Part shown: positions 18,399 through 27,105 of the stretch, one piece after another
Numbering within the stretch: position 1 is the first letter of the stretch
Layout of the letters: each line of letters starts with the position of its first letter
Made by a program: the position numbers and the translations under genes
The notes under the pieces: model-generated
Seen by the model: only the letters and a program-made list of their open reading frames with translations
The model's database searches: none
Told to the model about the DNA's origin: nothing
Assembly: GCA_018266455.1 (NCBI GenBank)
Contig: JAFEAJ010000005.1
Span: forward strand, 62,001-126,000
From: Bacteroidota bacterium
Lineage (GTDB): Bacteria; Bacteroidota; Bacteroidia; Chitinophagales; Chitinophagaceae
Direction: 5' to 3'
DNA: 64,000 bases

Positions 18399-19631
18399 TC
18401 AACCGCTTTTTTTCTGCGATCTTGCCAATGCGCACCGGTTGAGCCATTCCTGGCTGAACGGATCGATGTTGCCGAAACGGTTGATGTCAAAACAACTAAA
18501 ATCAAAGGGGTTGGGCCGGCCTGCCATCATTTCAGCAAATGCAAGCCCAACGCCACCTGCAACGGATATGCCCGCCCCGACATCTCCTGTAGCAAAAAAT
18601 AAATTTTTCGCTCCGGGAGCAATCCCCAGGGACAGGTTGTTGTCTGGGGTATATCCTGAAAATCCGGCTATATAATATTTTAAACCGATGTTGTGCACCA
18701 TCGGAAAGAAACAAGCAAGCGGATCGATCACTTCTGAAAGGTCATGCATGCCTTTGTCTTCGCTGAAAACAAAATGGCTGATATCAGAAGGGATTTTTTT
18801 GGGCGAAACAGCCAAAGAATTTTTTTCACGTATACCAAATAACAAAGACCCGCCTTCGGGCCTCGCATAAGCTTGTGCATCCGGCATAATAACGATGCAT
18901 GAGTTTGCGAACAGGTCATTTCGTTCTGTGATCCAATACTGGCTCCTCACCGGGGCCATGGGCAAGCCAATGCCAGCTTGTGCCGCAAATATCGGCGACC
19001 ATACCCCTGCAGCGATCACCACGGCATCAGCAAAAATTTTTCCTGAATTGGTTGAAACGCCAACAGCGGTATTCCCATCCATTAATAGTTCATTCACTTC
19101 AACCGCTTGCCGAATATCTGCACCTTGCATTTTTGCGCAGCGGGCAAAAAAAGTTCCCAACAAGTAAGGGTCGCAATAGGCCTCATTGGGCATAAAGCCA
19201 AATTTTAATGCCGCATCTGTTTTCAGCCAGGGCGCTTTTTGCCTTGCTGCTCCAGGCGTTAAATATTCAGCAGGGTCATTATATTCTTCTGCTGTTTTCA
19301 TTAACTCATCCAAAGCAACCACGCTGTTTTCACTTGCCGCAACATGCAGCACCCCTGTTTTTTTCATGCCCATGCTTTCGCCCAATTGCTTTTCCATTTC
19401 ATCGATTGCCAGGTAAGTTTCCATGGAAAGCGGGATAAAATGTTTTTTTGAACGGATGCGGGTAACCAGTGCAGCGGCGCGGCTTGTTGCTGCGTTGCAA
19501 ACTTCATTTCGCTCAAGCACAACAACTTTTTTCCCGGGATTGTTTTTAGTGTAGTAATAAGCAATAGCACATCCGAATATGCCGCCGCCGATAATCACTG
19601 CGCCTGCTCTTTCTGCTGATGAAATATGCAC
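18399..19631 (-). CDS. FAD-dependent oxidoreductase of the DAO family, in the phosphonate cluster
   Basis: A 410-residue flavoenzyme. The FAD-binding Rossmann motif AVIIGGGIFGCAIAYYY is at about residues 11-27 and the C-terminal FATGDVGAGISVAGGVG segment closes the flavin site, as in glycine oxidase and sarcosine oxidase-like amine oxidases. The start is GTG (MHISSAERAG), 12 nt after the phnW stop, so the two genes are almost certainly co-transcribed. A natural substrate is AEP or an N-alkylated AEP, giving phosphonoacetaldehyde by oxidation. From memory, FAD oxidoreductases recurrent in AEP clusters have been reported to do this; I cannot confirm orthology here. Confidence 0.85.
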   Translation of the reverse strand: MHISSAERAGAVIIGGGIFGCAIAYYYTKNNPGKKVVVLERNEVCNAATSRAAALVTRIRSKKHFIPLSMETYLAIDEMEKQLGESMGMKKTGVLHVAASENSVVALDELMKTAEEYNDPAEYLTPGAARQKAPWLKTDAALKFGFMPNEAYCDPYLLGTFFARCAKMQGADIRQAVEVNELLMDGNTAVGVSTNSGKIFADAVVIAAGVWSPIFAAQAGIGLPMAPVRSQYWITERNDLFANSCIVIMPDAQAYARPEGGSLLFGIREKNSLAVSPKKIPSDISHFVFSEDKGMHDLSEVIDPLACFFPMVHNIGLKYYIAGFSGYTPDNNLSLGIAPGAKNLFFATGDVGAGISVAGGVGLAFAEMMAGRPNPFDFSCFDINRFGNIDPFSQEWLNRCALARSQKKSG

Positions 19632-19643
19632 GATGGGTGATTT

Positions 19644-20729
19644 TTATTGCAGGTATTCTTTAATCGCAGCAATCAACGCTTTCACATCATCAGGAAAAAT
19701 TTGACCGATATTGCCAATGCGGAATGCATCGGCCTTGCTTAGCTTGCCGGGATAAATGACAAACCCTTTTTCGTTAAGCGCATTATAAAAATCGCTGAAA
19801 TTAAAATTTCTTTTATCGGGATACAAAAAAGAGGTGATGATGTGCCCTTGTATTTCGGAGCGCAGGTATTGTTTGAAGCCAAGCGCGGCCATCCCTTCGT
19901 CCAAAATTTTTTTGTTCGACTGATAGCGTTGCCTCCTCGCTTTTATGCCTCCTTCTTCTTCCAGTTCTTTCATGGCCTGCTGAAATGCCATAATGCTCAA
20001 TGTTGGCGGAGTGAACCGGAACTGGCCGTTTGTTTCCAGGCCATTCCATTGGTCGTAAAGATCCAGGCTAAGGCTCCTTGCCTGCCCTTTTGCTTTTGCC
20101 AGCTCAGCTTTTTTGCAAAGCGCAAATGAAAATCCAGGCACCCCTTCAATACATTTATTGGATGATGAAACAAGAAAGTCAATGTTCATTTCTTTCATAT
20201 CCATTTCCACACCGCCAAAACTGCTCATGGCATCTACAATAAACACTTTGCTGAACTTTTTGCATATAGCACCGATTTCCTTGACCGGGTTGAACAAGCC
20301 TGTAGTGGTTTCGCTGTGAATACAGGCTACATGTGTTGTTTTCGGGTTTGACTGCAGGAACTTTTCAGCAGCTTCCGGTGAAACAATTTCGTCTTCTTCA
20401 AAACGAACAACTGAATGATTCAACTGGTGGATATTCGCCATCTTCACTATACGTTCACCATAGGCCCCATTTGCAAGGATCAGCAGGTGATCATTTTTTC
20501 CGACAACGCTGCTCACCACGCTTTCCACACCAAATGTGCCTGAGCCCTGGATAATAACGCATTCATATCCTTCTTCTTTGGGCACATGGGCAAGGCGCAA
20601 CAACCCGTTACGGACATTTTTCACCGCTTCCACAAATGAATGGTCCCGAGAGCCAACATCTTCCAGCATGGCTTCTTTCACTGTCCTGGAAGTAGTTAAT
20701 GGGCCGGGCGTAAAAAGTAATTTTTTCAT
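19644..20729 (-). CDS. phnW: 2-aminoethylphosphonate--pyruvate transaminase
   Basis: A 361-residue class V PLP aminotransferase. It converts 2-aminoethylphosphonate and pyruvate to phosphonoacetaldehyde and alanine in the cytosol. The LLFTPGPLTTSRTVKEAM start and the active-site lysine in VSSSNKCIEGVPGF (about residue 192) are characteristic, with Asp166 (FIVDAMSSFGG) positioned to hold the PLP ring nitrogen. The ATG giving MKKLLFTPGP is preferred to one two codons upstream. Its neighbours phnY and phnA use its product, so the route is AEP to phosphonoacetaldehyde to phosphonoacetate to acetate and phosphate. No phnX hydrolase is present in the window. Confidence 0.95.
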   Translation of the reverse strand: MKKLLFTPGPLTTSRTVKEAMLEDVGSRDHSFVEAVKNVRNGLLRLAHVPKEEGYECVIIQGSGTFGVESVVSSVVGKNDHLLILANGAYGERIVKMANIHQLNHSVVRFEEDEIVSPEAAEKFLQSNPKTTHVACIHSETTTGLFNPVKEIGAICKKFSKVFIVDAMSSFGGVEMDMKEMNIDFLVSSSNKCIEGVPGFSFALCKKAELAKAKGQARSLSLDLYDQWNGLETNGQFRFTPPTLSIMAFQQAMKELEEEGGIKARRQRYQSNKKILDEGMAALGFKQYLRSEIQGHIITSFLYPDKRNFNFSDFYNALNEKGFVIYPGKLSKADAFRIGNIGQIFPDDVKALIAAIKEYLQ

Positions 20730-20849
20730 ATACAATTTTCAATTTCAGTATTTATCTTTTCTAAAGATTTCTATCCTCCCGCAGCAAGCGCAAAGACAAG
20801 GGCTGCTTCATTAAGGATGATATAGCCTTTTTAAACAGATGCTTAAAAG

Positions 20850-22316
20850 CTACCAGGGCATTGAAAACGTTTTCACGAATGTGAAGCACTTCATTGATTC
20901 GATCACGCCTTCTTTGATGCCAAGGCCAGAGTCTTTAATGCCCCCGAAAGGCGAGCTTTCAATTCGGTAGCCAGGCACTTCATTGATGTTCACAGTGCCA
21001 ACTTTCAGTTCTTTCACAAAGCGCAAAGCATATTGCATGTTGTTGGTAACAATGCCGCTCGACAGGCCATAAGCTGTTGAATTGCTCAATGCGATGGCGT
21101 CATCAATATTTTTAAAAGTAAGAATTGGCGCCAGCGGCCCGAAAGATTCATGCACTACCATGTCTGCATTGCGTGGCACGTCCACAATTACTGTGGGCTC
21201 CATCAATGCGCCTTTTCTTTTGCCGCCTAACAATACCTTTGCGCCCTGCTCAACTGCTTTTTTCACCACGCCCTCTAAATAAATAGCGGCCGCCTCATCA
21301 ATCACAGTGCCCACTACCGTTTTCGGGTCAGCGGGATCGCCGCATGTATAGGTTTTCGATTTTTCTACAAATTTTTCAACAAAAGCATCTTTTATCTTTT
21401 CATGCACAAGAATTCTTTTCACAGCAGTGCAGCGCTGCCCGCTGTTGCGGTAGGAGCCTTCAGCAGCCAGATAAACAGCAACGTCAAGATCCGCATCTTC
21501 CATAATAATGACCGGGTCGTTGCCCCCGAGCTCTAAAATCACTTTTTTATACCCTGCAGTTGCGGCAATTCTTTTTCCAACAGCCACGCTTCCCGTGAAA
21601 GAAACAATATCTACTTTAGGGTCTTTTACCAGTGGCTCGGCAATTTCATTTGTAGGGCCTAATAAAACACTGAGCATGTAATGGGGCAGCCCTGCTTCGT
21701 ACAACAGCTCCACTAATTTTATTGCAGTAAGCGGAGTTTTTTCAGATGGCTTTAGTATAACAGGAACGCCTACTGCAATGGCAGGCGCAATTTTATGCGC
21801 CACCTGGTTAAGGGGGTGGTTAAAAGGCGTAATGCACAATGCCAGCGACAAGGGCTCGCGAAGGGTGAATATTTTTCTTGCTTTGCCTGTGGGAGAGATA
21901 TCACATGAAAAAATCTGGCCATCATCTTTCAGGCTTTCCATGGCAGCAAACATCAGCACGTCGTGCGCACGGCCCGTTTCATAAACCGCTTCACGAATGG
22001 CAAGGCCCGATTCTGCGCTGATGCAGTTCGCGAATTCTTCTTTCCGCTCTGTTAACAAGCGCCTTGCTTTATCAAGAACAGCATAGCGCTCATAACGTGT
22101 TAACTTTTTCCCGCCAGCCAATGCTGCATCAACTGCCTGTTGCGCATGCGATGCATTTGCCAGTGCCACTGTTCCAACAACGCGCTTATCGTAAGGGCTT
22201 TTTACTTCAAATATATTGATGGGATCAATTTTCTTTCCTGCCACATAACAATGCATGTGCAATACCGCATCCTTTTTTGAGGCGGTTTTTTTTTCTGCTG
22301 CTTCTGCTGCGCTCAT
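20850..22316 (-). CDS. phnY: Phosphonoacetaldehyde dehydrogenase
   Basis: A 488-residue aldehyde dehydrogenase superfamily member with catalytic Cys296 (YRNSGQRCTAVK), general base Glu262 (VILELGGNDP) and Asn166 (ITPFNHPLN) in place. Many ALDHs share these. The assignment to NAD-dependent oxidation of phosphonoacetaldehyde to phosphonoacetate rests on its position between phnA (108 nt upstream) and phnW (120 nt downstream), the standard PhnWYA set. The first ~20 residues (AAEAAEKKTASKKD) are polar and may be a dispensable extension. Confidence 0.9.
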   Translation of the reverse strand: MSAAEAAEKKTASKKDAVLHMHCYVAGKKIDPINIFEVKSPYDKRVVGTVALANASHAQQAVDAALAGGKKLTRYERYAVLDKARRLLTERKEEFANCISAESGLAIREAVYETGRAHDVLMFAAMESLKDDGQIFSCDISPTGKARKIFTLREPLSLALCITPFNHPLNQVAHKIAPAIAVGVPVILKPSEKTPLTAIKLVELLYEAGLPHYMLSVLLGPTNEIAEPLVKDPKVDIVSFTGSVAVGKRIAATAGYKKVILELGGNDPVIIMEDADLDVAVYLAAEGSYRNSGQRCTAVKRILVHEKIKDAFVEKFVEKSKTYTCGDPADPKTVVGTVIDEAAAIYLEGVVKKAVEQGAKVLLGGKRKGALMEPTVIVDVPRNADMVVHESFGPLAPILTFKNIDDAIALSNSTAYGLSSGIVTNNMQYALRFVKELKVGTVNINEVPGYRIESSPFGGIKDSGLGIKEGVIESMKCFTFVKTFSMPW

Positions 22317-22424
22317 AAAAAAATTTTTAAGTTATTAAATCGATCAGGCCCATGGTATTTTAACATCTAACCGGCAAATCAACACATCGCACAATTAAAA
22401 CAGTGAAGCGCTTTGTATTGTTCT

Positions 22425-23663
22425 CTAAATTGTCCCGTTCACCGTGAAATCAAAAATGTCGAAATTGCGGGGATCGCCTGCTGCTTTCATTTTATATTTT
22501 GCATTCAATGGGTGCGAAATGATCATGGGCACCATTTCTTCATACCTCCCGCCATGCGAACGCAATGTCCCGTCCAATGCAGAAAGGTCATGGTACTGCG
22601 GCCTTCTTCCTAAAACCACATCTCGCCCAGACATGACTACCAGGTCGCCAGTCCTGTCTTCTGGTTGCTCAAGCAGGCGGACAGCAGCAGCGCGGCCATG
22701 CACTTCAGTGATGCCGGGTTGGGCAGTGAGCCATTTTTTTATTTCTTCGATTTTAGCAGTATCAGGAACATGCACTACCACATAGGAGCCTAATGCGCCA
22801 TGATGTTTCACATAAGGATCGGTAATGGGGCAGATGACCCGAAAGCCAGGCCCGAATTTTTCTTCCAGCATGTCTTCTACATACAACACATTCGGTGTGC
22901 CATCCGCTTTTATTTTCGCGTTCATGCCATGGTCGGCCGTTGCGCCTACAATTGCACCGGCCTTTACCAGTTCACCGATTTCCTTGTCCATTGCCTCATA
23001 AAATGCCAGCGATTCCTCCGTATCGGGCGCATAGGTATGTTGCATGTAATCGGTAAGCGAGAGGTATAAAAAATCCGCAAGCCCTTTCTTAATAAATGCT
23101 ACGCCTGCCCGAAGCACAAATAAACTGGCATCGGCGCTGTAAATAGCAGGCGTTTTATATCCTACTATTTCTTCCACGTTTTCCACTCCATGCGTGGCTG
23201 CCTTTGCCTGGTTTGCTTTTTCAGCAGAAATGGCAATGCCTTTCATGTTAAAAGAAAGGATGTCGCGCAGCTTTTCTTTTGCGGTGACCACGGCCACTTT
23301 TCTGCCCGCATTAGCGGCTGCTGACAGCAATGTGCCTGCCCGTAAATATTCGGATGAATTCATCATCACTTCTTTGTCAACCGATGCATCGTAAAAAAAA
23401 TTGCCGCAAATGCCATGCACCGCTGGTGACACCCCGGTTACTATGGAAGAGTTGTTTACATTAGTGAACGAAGGCAAAGCGCCTCGCACCATTCCCCGGT
23501 AGCCTTTTACCGACATGCTTTTCAGGTTGGGCATTCGGTCGCGAGCCATTGTCGCGTCGATGTACTCATCAGCAGAACCATCAATACAGATCACTGCAAC
23601 AGGTTTGGCAGCCGGGGCATATTTGATGCCATTTACAGAAAAAGAATTTGTTGAAAAAGCCAT
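22425..23663 (-). CDS. phnA: Phosphonoacetate hydrolase
   Basis: A 412-residue alkaline-phosphatase-superfamily enzyme that splits the C-P bond of phosphonoacetate to acetate and phosphate using two zinc ions. Metal-ligand and nucleophile sites are visible: Asp28 in VICIDGSADEY, the nucleophile threonine at about 67 in FTNVNNSSIVTG, DADHGMNAK-like ATADHGMNAK, and a final Arg/His region RSHGGRYEE. There is no signal peptide, so it is cytosolic. The VHGICGNFFYD stretch is typical of PhnA and separates it from nucleotide pyrophosphatases. It completes the AEP pathway with phnY and phnW downstream. Confidence 0.93.
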   Translation of the reverse strand: MAFSTNSFSVNGIKYAPAAKPVAVICIDGSADEYIDATMARDRMPNLKSMSVKGYRGMVRGALPSFTNVNNSSIVTGVSPAVHGICGNFFYDASVDKEVMMNSSEYLRAGTLLSAAANAGRKVAVVTAKEKLRDILSFNMKGIAISAEKANQAKAATHGVENVEEIVGYKTPAIYSADASLFVLRAGVAFIKKGLADFLYLSLTDYMQHTYAPDTEESLAFYEAMDKEIGELVKAGAIVGATADHGMNAKIKADGTPNVLYVEDMLEEKFGPGFRVICPITDPYVKHHGALGSYVVVHVPDTAKIEEIKKWLTAQPGITEVHGRAAAVRLLEQPEDRTGDLVVMSGRDVVLGRRPQYHDLSALDGTLRSHGGRYEEMVPMIISHPLNAKYKMKAAGDPRNFDIFDFTVNGTI

Positions 23664-23729
23664 TGTGGTTATAGTTTAAAGAATTTTGCATACCGCAAAA
23701 GCAGCATGCGCTATTAAGTTTAAAACACT

Positions 23730-25025
23730 TTATGTTGATTGTTCTCTGCCAACAGGAAATGTTTTTCTATACTTTCCTGAAAAATAGAATAAGGAAATAA
23801 GCGCCCCGATGATGCCTAAAACCGACAATACAATGACGCCATGCGAATAAAACTCGACCCAGCGCAGCTTTATCTTAAAAACCTCTTTTGAAACCAATAT
23901 ACCGATGCTCCCAAGGTACCCGAATGAGTCGGCGACATAAATCAAAAAGCCAACATTCCCTGCATATTTAAAAGTAGCGATCAGCCTGTCGAAAAAAACG
24001 CAGTTGAAAGGGATATAGGTCATATAAAGGCCAAGGCCCACCAGTGTCATCCACCACAACGGGGAAAGCTGCTGACGGGAAAACAAGAAAGTGCTGATGC
24101 CTGTGATGACAAAACCCAGGATGATAAAATAATGTGTATAAATAAAAGCCCTGAAATTATTTTTTATAATGATCATGCTGCCGATCAGCACCAGGATGAT
24201 GATGGTTGTCGGCGTTTCGGTTTTTGTGAACAATGCAGGCTGGTTGCCATACCCCATTTCCTGCCACATATCGGCAATAAAGTTGTCCCTGATGTCCCTG
24301 AACAAAGTGGAAAAAACATAAATGGCAATAGCAGCTACAAGCCCGGGCAGGAAAAAGCGCACAAATTCTTTTCGCTTTTCTTTTGACATGGGCACACGGG
24401 TGCTGCGCATCGCAATATCCTCTTCGGAAGGCTGCGGCACTTTTTCCAGCAGGTAAACGAACAATAACAGCGGCACTGCAAATGCAAGGCCGGCCACAAA
24501 AGGCACCCACACTTCGCTGACATGGAAATTGATCCGTATAGATTCAGCAACTGTTTTTACAAAGCCTGATGAGAAAATAAAGCTCACTGCCAGGGCAGCC
24601 CCGATAAAATCGGTGGCCTTCCTTCCTTCAACATAAGAGAACACAACCCCCCAGATCATGCCCAGCGGAAAACCGTTGATGAACATGAATGGAATATTAT
24701 AAGGCATTGGGACAACAGCAAACAACAGCAATGCCATCCATGAAACAAAGGTTAACAACAAAATAAGCTTTCCCCTTTTCAGCCGTTTCAGTTCTGCAAT
24801 AAATTTGATGCCATAAATTTTGCTGGAAACATAGCCAAGCACCTGGCTGATCACCAGCCAGATTTTATAATCGATGCCTGCATAACTGATGCCATCAAAA
24901 GTGCAAACCGTGAACCCTTTCCTGAAACCATATACCGTTGCATAAGTAAGAAAAGTAATTGCAGCAGCGTACAATGCAACCAGCGCCTGGCTTTTTTTTG
25001 GTGTTGTGGTGATGGATGTGCTCAC
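23730..25025 (-). CDS. DUF5690-type MFS-like membrane protein, putative phosphonate transporter
   Basis: A 431-residue integral membrane protein with about 12 hydrophobic segments. The sequence (YGFRKGFTVCTFDGISYAG near the N-terminus, VLGYVSSKIYGIKFIAEL after it) resembles the MFS-like DUF5690 proteins of Bacteroidota. No experimental function is known to me. The start codon is GTG, and the gene lies 66 nt upstream of phnA and 150 nt downstream of a secreted phosphoesterase gene. The position between periplasmic and cytosolic steps makes it a good candidate for moving AEP or another phosphonate across the inner membrane; no PhnCDE-type ABC importer is present. Confidence 0.8.
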   Translation of the reverse strand: MSTSITTTPKKSQALVALYAAAITFLTYATVYGFRKGFTVCTFDGISYAGIDYKIWLVISQVLGYVSSKIYGIKFIAELKRLKRGKLILLLTFVSWMALLLFAVVPMPYNIPFMFINGFPLGMIWGVVFSYVEGRKATDFIGAALAVSFIFSSGFVKTVAESIRINFHVSEVWVPFVAGLAFAVPLLLFVYLLEKVPQPSEEDIAMRSTRVPMSKEKRKEFVRFFLPGLVAAIAIYVFSTLFRDIRDNFIADMWQEMGYGNQPALFTKTETPTTIIILVLIGSMIIIKNNFRAFIYTHYFIILGFVITGISTFLFSRQQLSPLWWMTLVGLGLYMTYIPFNCVFFDRLIATFKYAGNVGFLIYVADSFGYLGSIGILVSKEVFKIKLRWVEFYSHGVIVLSVLGIIGALISLFYFSGKYRKTFPVGREQST

Positions 25026-25175
25026 AAAAAATGATTAATAGCTATCCCAACGCATGCCTATTTCACAAAGGATGCAAAGCGCCCAGGCCCCTGGAAAAAC
25101 AATCCTTGTTCCTTTGCCTTTGCAGTGGCTTTATGCGGGGTTTTGCTTTTGAGATATGCCATGGTAAAAAATAGG

Positions 25176-26249
25176 CTAATGGATGATAGATAAAATCGGT
25201 TCTGCATTTCCGTGGTCAGGCACAAACTTAAAGCCAAGCAATGCAGCAATGGTTGGCGCAATTTGTTTTTGATACAAGGCAACGGGCGTTTTCACTTCGC
25301 CTAATGGTTTGGTATCGGGCCCGATCACAGCGATCCATATCTGCCCGGCATCCTCCACGTTTTGGCCATGGTCCCGCCACTGGTCTTTGATCTTGTCCCC
25401 ACGGCCATGGTCACACGTAACCATCAATGTGGTTTTGTTTTTATAACCTGGTAGCGATTGCACAGTATTCCAGATGTCAGCGATCATCCCATCTTCTGCA
25501 TGAGCTGCAGCAAGAAAATGGTCGTAGTTGCCCTGGTGCGCATATTCATCGGTTTCATCAAAAGAAATGTAGAGCACTTTAGGCTGGTGCGTTTTCAGGT
25601 ATTCCCTTGCGGCGACATAAGTAATAATATCGAGCCTTTCGCCATTGGGCTTCATGGAAAGCTTCTGCATGTCGTCCAAAAGTTTTGCCGTTGGCGAGCT
25701 GTAAGCAATGGGGTCCTGGTCGGAATTCACATACAAGCCATTTCTCCATTTATTCAAAAAATAAGGCGGCACATCCCAGGTGCTGAAAGCGGCGACTTTG
25801 TTTTGATAGCCTTTTTGTTTGTTGATGAATTCAAGCACATTGGTGTTCTTGTTCTTTATTTTGTCGTTCGAGTTCACCGCAGTATCGGGGTAGCCGGTAA
25901 AAATCTCATTATAGCCCGGGTAAGAGAATTTATAAGGATTGGCCACGTTCACGTAGCTGCCCGTGTTCCTGTCGCCATAAAGCTGGCCCTGCGAAAAAAC
26001 AGTGTTCCATAAAAAGGGAAAAAGTTTTTTTCTTCTTTCTTCCCGGTCATCGCTCCACAACAATTTTTTGATGTCGTCTTTTTCGCGGGTGTATTTCGGG
26101 TTATCCAGGATGGCCTGGTCAACGCCGCCGAACACTTCCTGCCAGCGCATGCCATCCAGCGTAACGATGATGAGGTTCTCCGTTTTGCGGGATTGAGGGA
26201 ATGCGAAGGTGCTTTGAAGCAAGAATATTGCAATAAGGAATTTTTTCAT
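25176..26249 (-). CDS. Secreted alkaline-phosphatase-superfamily phosphoesterase
   Basis: A 357-residue enzyme with a signal peptide (KFLIAIFLLQSTFAFPQ). The core is the alkaline phosphatase/sulfatase fold: LIIVTLDGMRWQEVFGG carries the first metal ligand, the YNEIFTGYPD segment the likely nucleophile region, and LMVTCDHGRGDK plus a late PDHGNAE the second metal site. Relatives are phosphodiesterases, nucleotide pyrophosphatases and phosphonate monoester hydrolases. Exported and next to a phosphonate transporter candidate, it could free AEP or another phosphonate from an ester. That role is inferred. Confidence 0.82.
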   Translation of the reverse strand: MKKFLIAIFLLQSTFAFPQSRKTENLIIVTLDGMRWQEVFGGVDQAILDNPKYTREKDDIKKLLWSDDREERRKKLFPFLWNTVFSQGQLYGDRNTGSYVNVANPYKFSYPGYNEIFTGYPDTAVNSNDKIKNKNTNVLEFINKQKGYQNKVAAFSTWDVPPYFLNKWRNGLYVNSDQDPIAYSSPTAKLLDDMQKLSMKPNGERLDIITYVAAREYLKTHQPKVLYISFDETDEYAHQGNYDHFLAAAHAEDGMIADIWNTVQSLPGYKNKTTLMVTCDHGRGDKIKDQWRDHGQNVEDAGQIWIAVIGPDTKPLGEVKTPVALYQKQIAPTIAALLGFKFVPDHGNAEPILSIIH

Positions 26250-26312
26250 AATTAGAATTTAAGCGAAGCTGTGTTTATGCATTAACTTGAAATGAGCAAA
26301 TAATATGGTTCG

Positions 26313-27008
26313 TTAATATCTTTTACAAAACTGAAACAAGTCCTTGACTTCTTTCAGCTTTTTAAAATCAGTTTTGTTATCGTTCAAATATTGCAGGATG
26401 GTTTCTTTCTTTTGAGGGAAAAAATGCAACACATTGCTTCTGGTAACTGGAAAAGTTGTACCAAATTTATCTACCAGAAAAAGCTTTGCTTCTCTTGTAA
26501 TAATCCTGTTTTGATTTGCTTTTAAATCGTAAACAGTACTGCCTGATGGAGCATTGTAATTCTTATAGCTTTTTACATCGTTGCCCCCTGCTGGCCTGTC
26601 ATAAGCGCCCAGTTCTTCAAATTCTATTTTTATTTGCTGCCAATAGCCAAGTTTGATATCATCTTCTTTGCCTGCAAGGATCTCAGTATATTTCTTGTCA
26701 TAATAATAATAAAACACTGAATCGATTTTTACATATCTTAGTTCTTCCGGGTTTGCAATTGAAAGCGTATCCCCCTTGCCATTGATGAATTGTATCTCTC
26801 CAACTACAAGGTTATAATTCAATCTCCCATTTGATTCCTTGCCATTTCGAAAAAAAATATCAGACTGTTCAAATTGTGGGAACCGATAAATGCCAAACGA
26901 CGAAAGTGCTTCTGAGAAATCATCGCCCGCTTTTACTCTTATTTTTTCCTGGGCTGATAAATTGGAAAAAACAAAAATAAAAATCAGCATCAACCAAACT
27001 CCCTTCAT
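26313..27008 (-). CDS. Secreted protein of unknown function between susD and a phosphoesterase gene
   Basis: A 231-residue protein with a signal peptide (GVWLMLIFIFVFSNLSAQ) cut near residue 18, if translation begins at MKGVWLM rather than five codons earlier. The mature part is mixed alpha/beta and rich in aromatic residues (VFYYYYDKKYTEIL, HFFPQKK). I do not recognise a domain. It sits between the SusD gene (97 nt upstream) and the phosphoesterase gene (63 nt downstream) on the same strand, so it is probably co-expressed with them and acts in the periplasm or at the outer membrane. Confidence 0.75.
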   Translation of the reverse strand: MKGVWLMLIFIFVFSNLSAQEKIRVKAGDDFSEALSSFGIYRFPQFEQSDIFFRNGKESNGRLNYNLVVGEIQFINGKGDTLSIANPEELRYVKIDSVFYYYYDKKYTEILAGKEDDIKLGYWQQIKIEFEELGAYDRPAGGNDVKSYKNYNAPSGSTVYDLKANQNRIITREAKLFLVDKFGTTFPVTRSNVLHFFPQKKETILQYLNDNKTDFKKLKEVKDLFQFCKRY

Positions 27009-27105
27009 GGTAAATCCTCCCAATTCTAATAATTTAAAAGAAAACTAAAATTTCAAAGGTGAAACTGGAATTAGTTTCACCTTTGAGGGCTAATGAATTT
27101 CTGTT

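Noticed and set aside
25058..25282. A short minus-strand frame between the DUF5690 and phosphoesterase genes
   Set aside because: Most of it overlaps the end of the phosphoesterase gene in another frame. The unique ~35 codons are too few to support.
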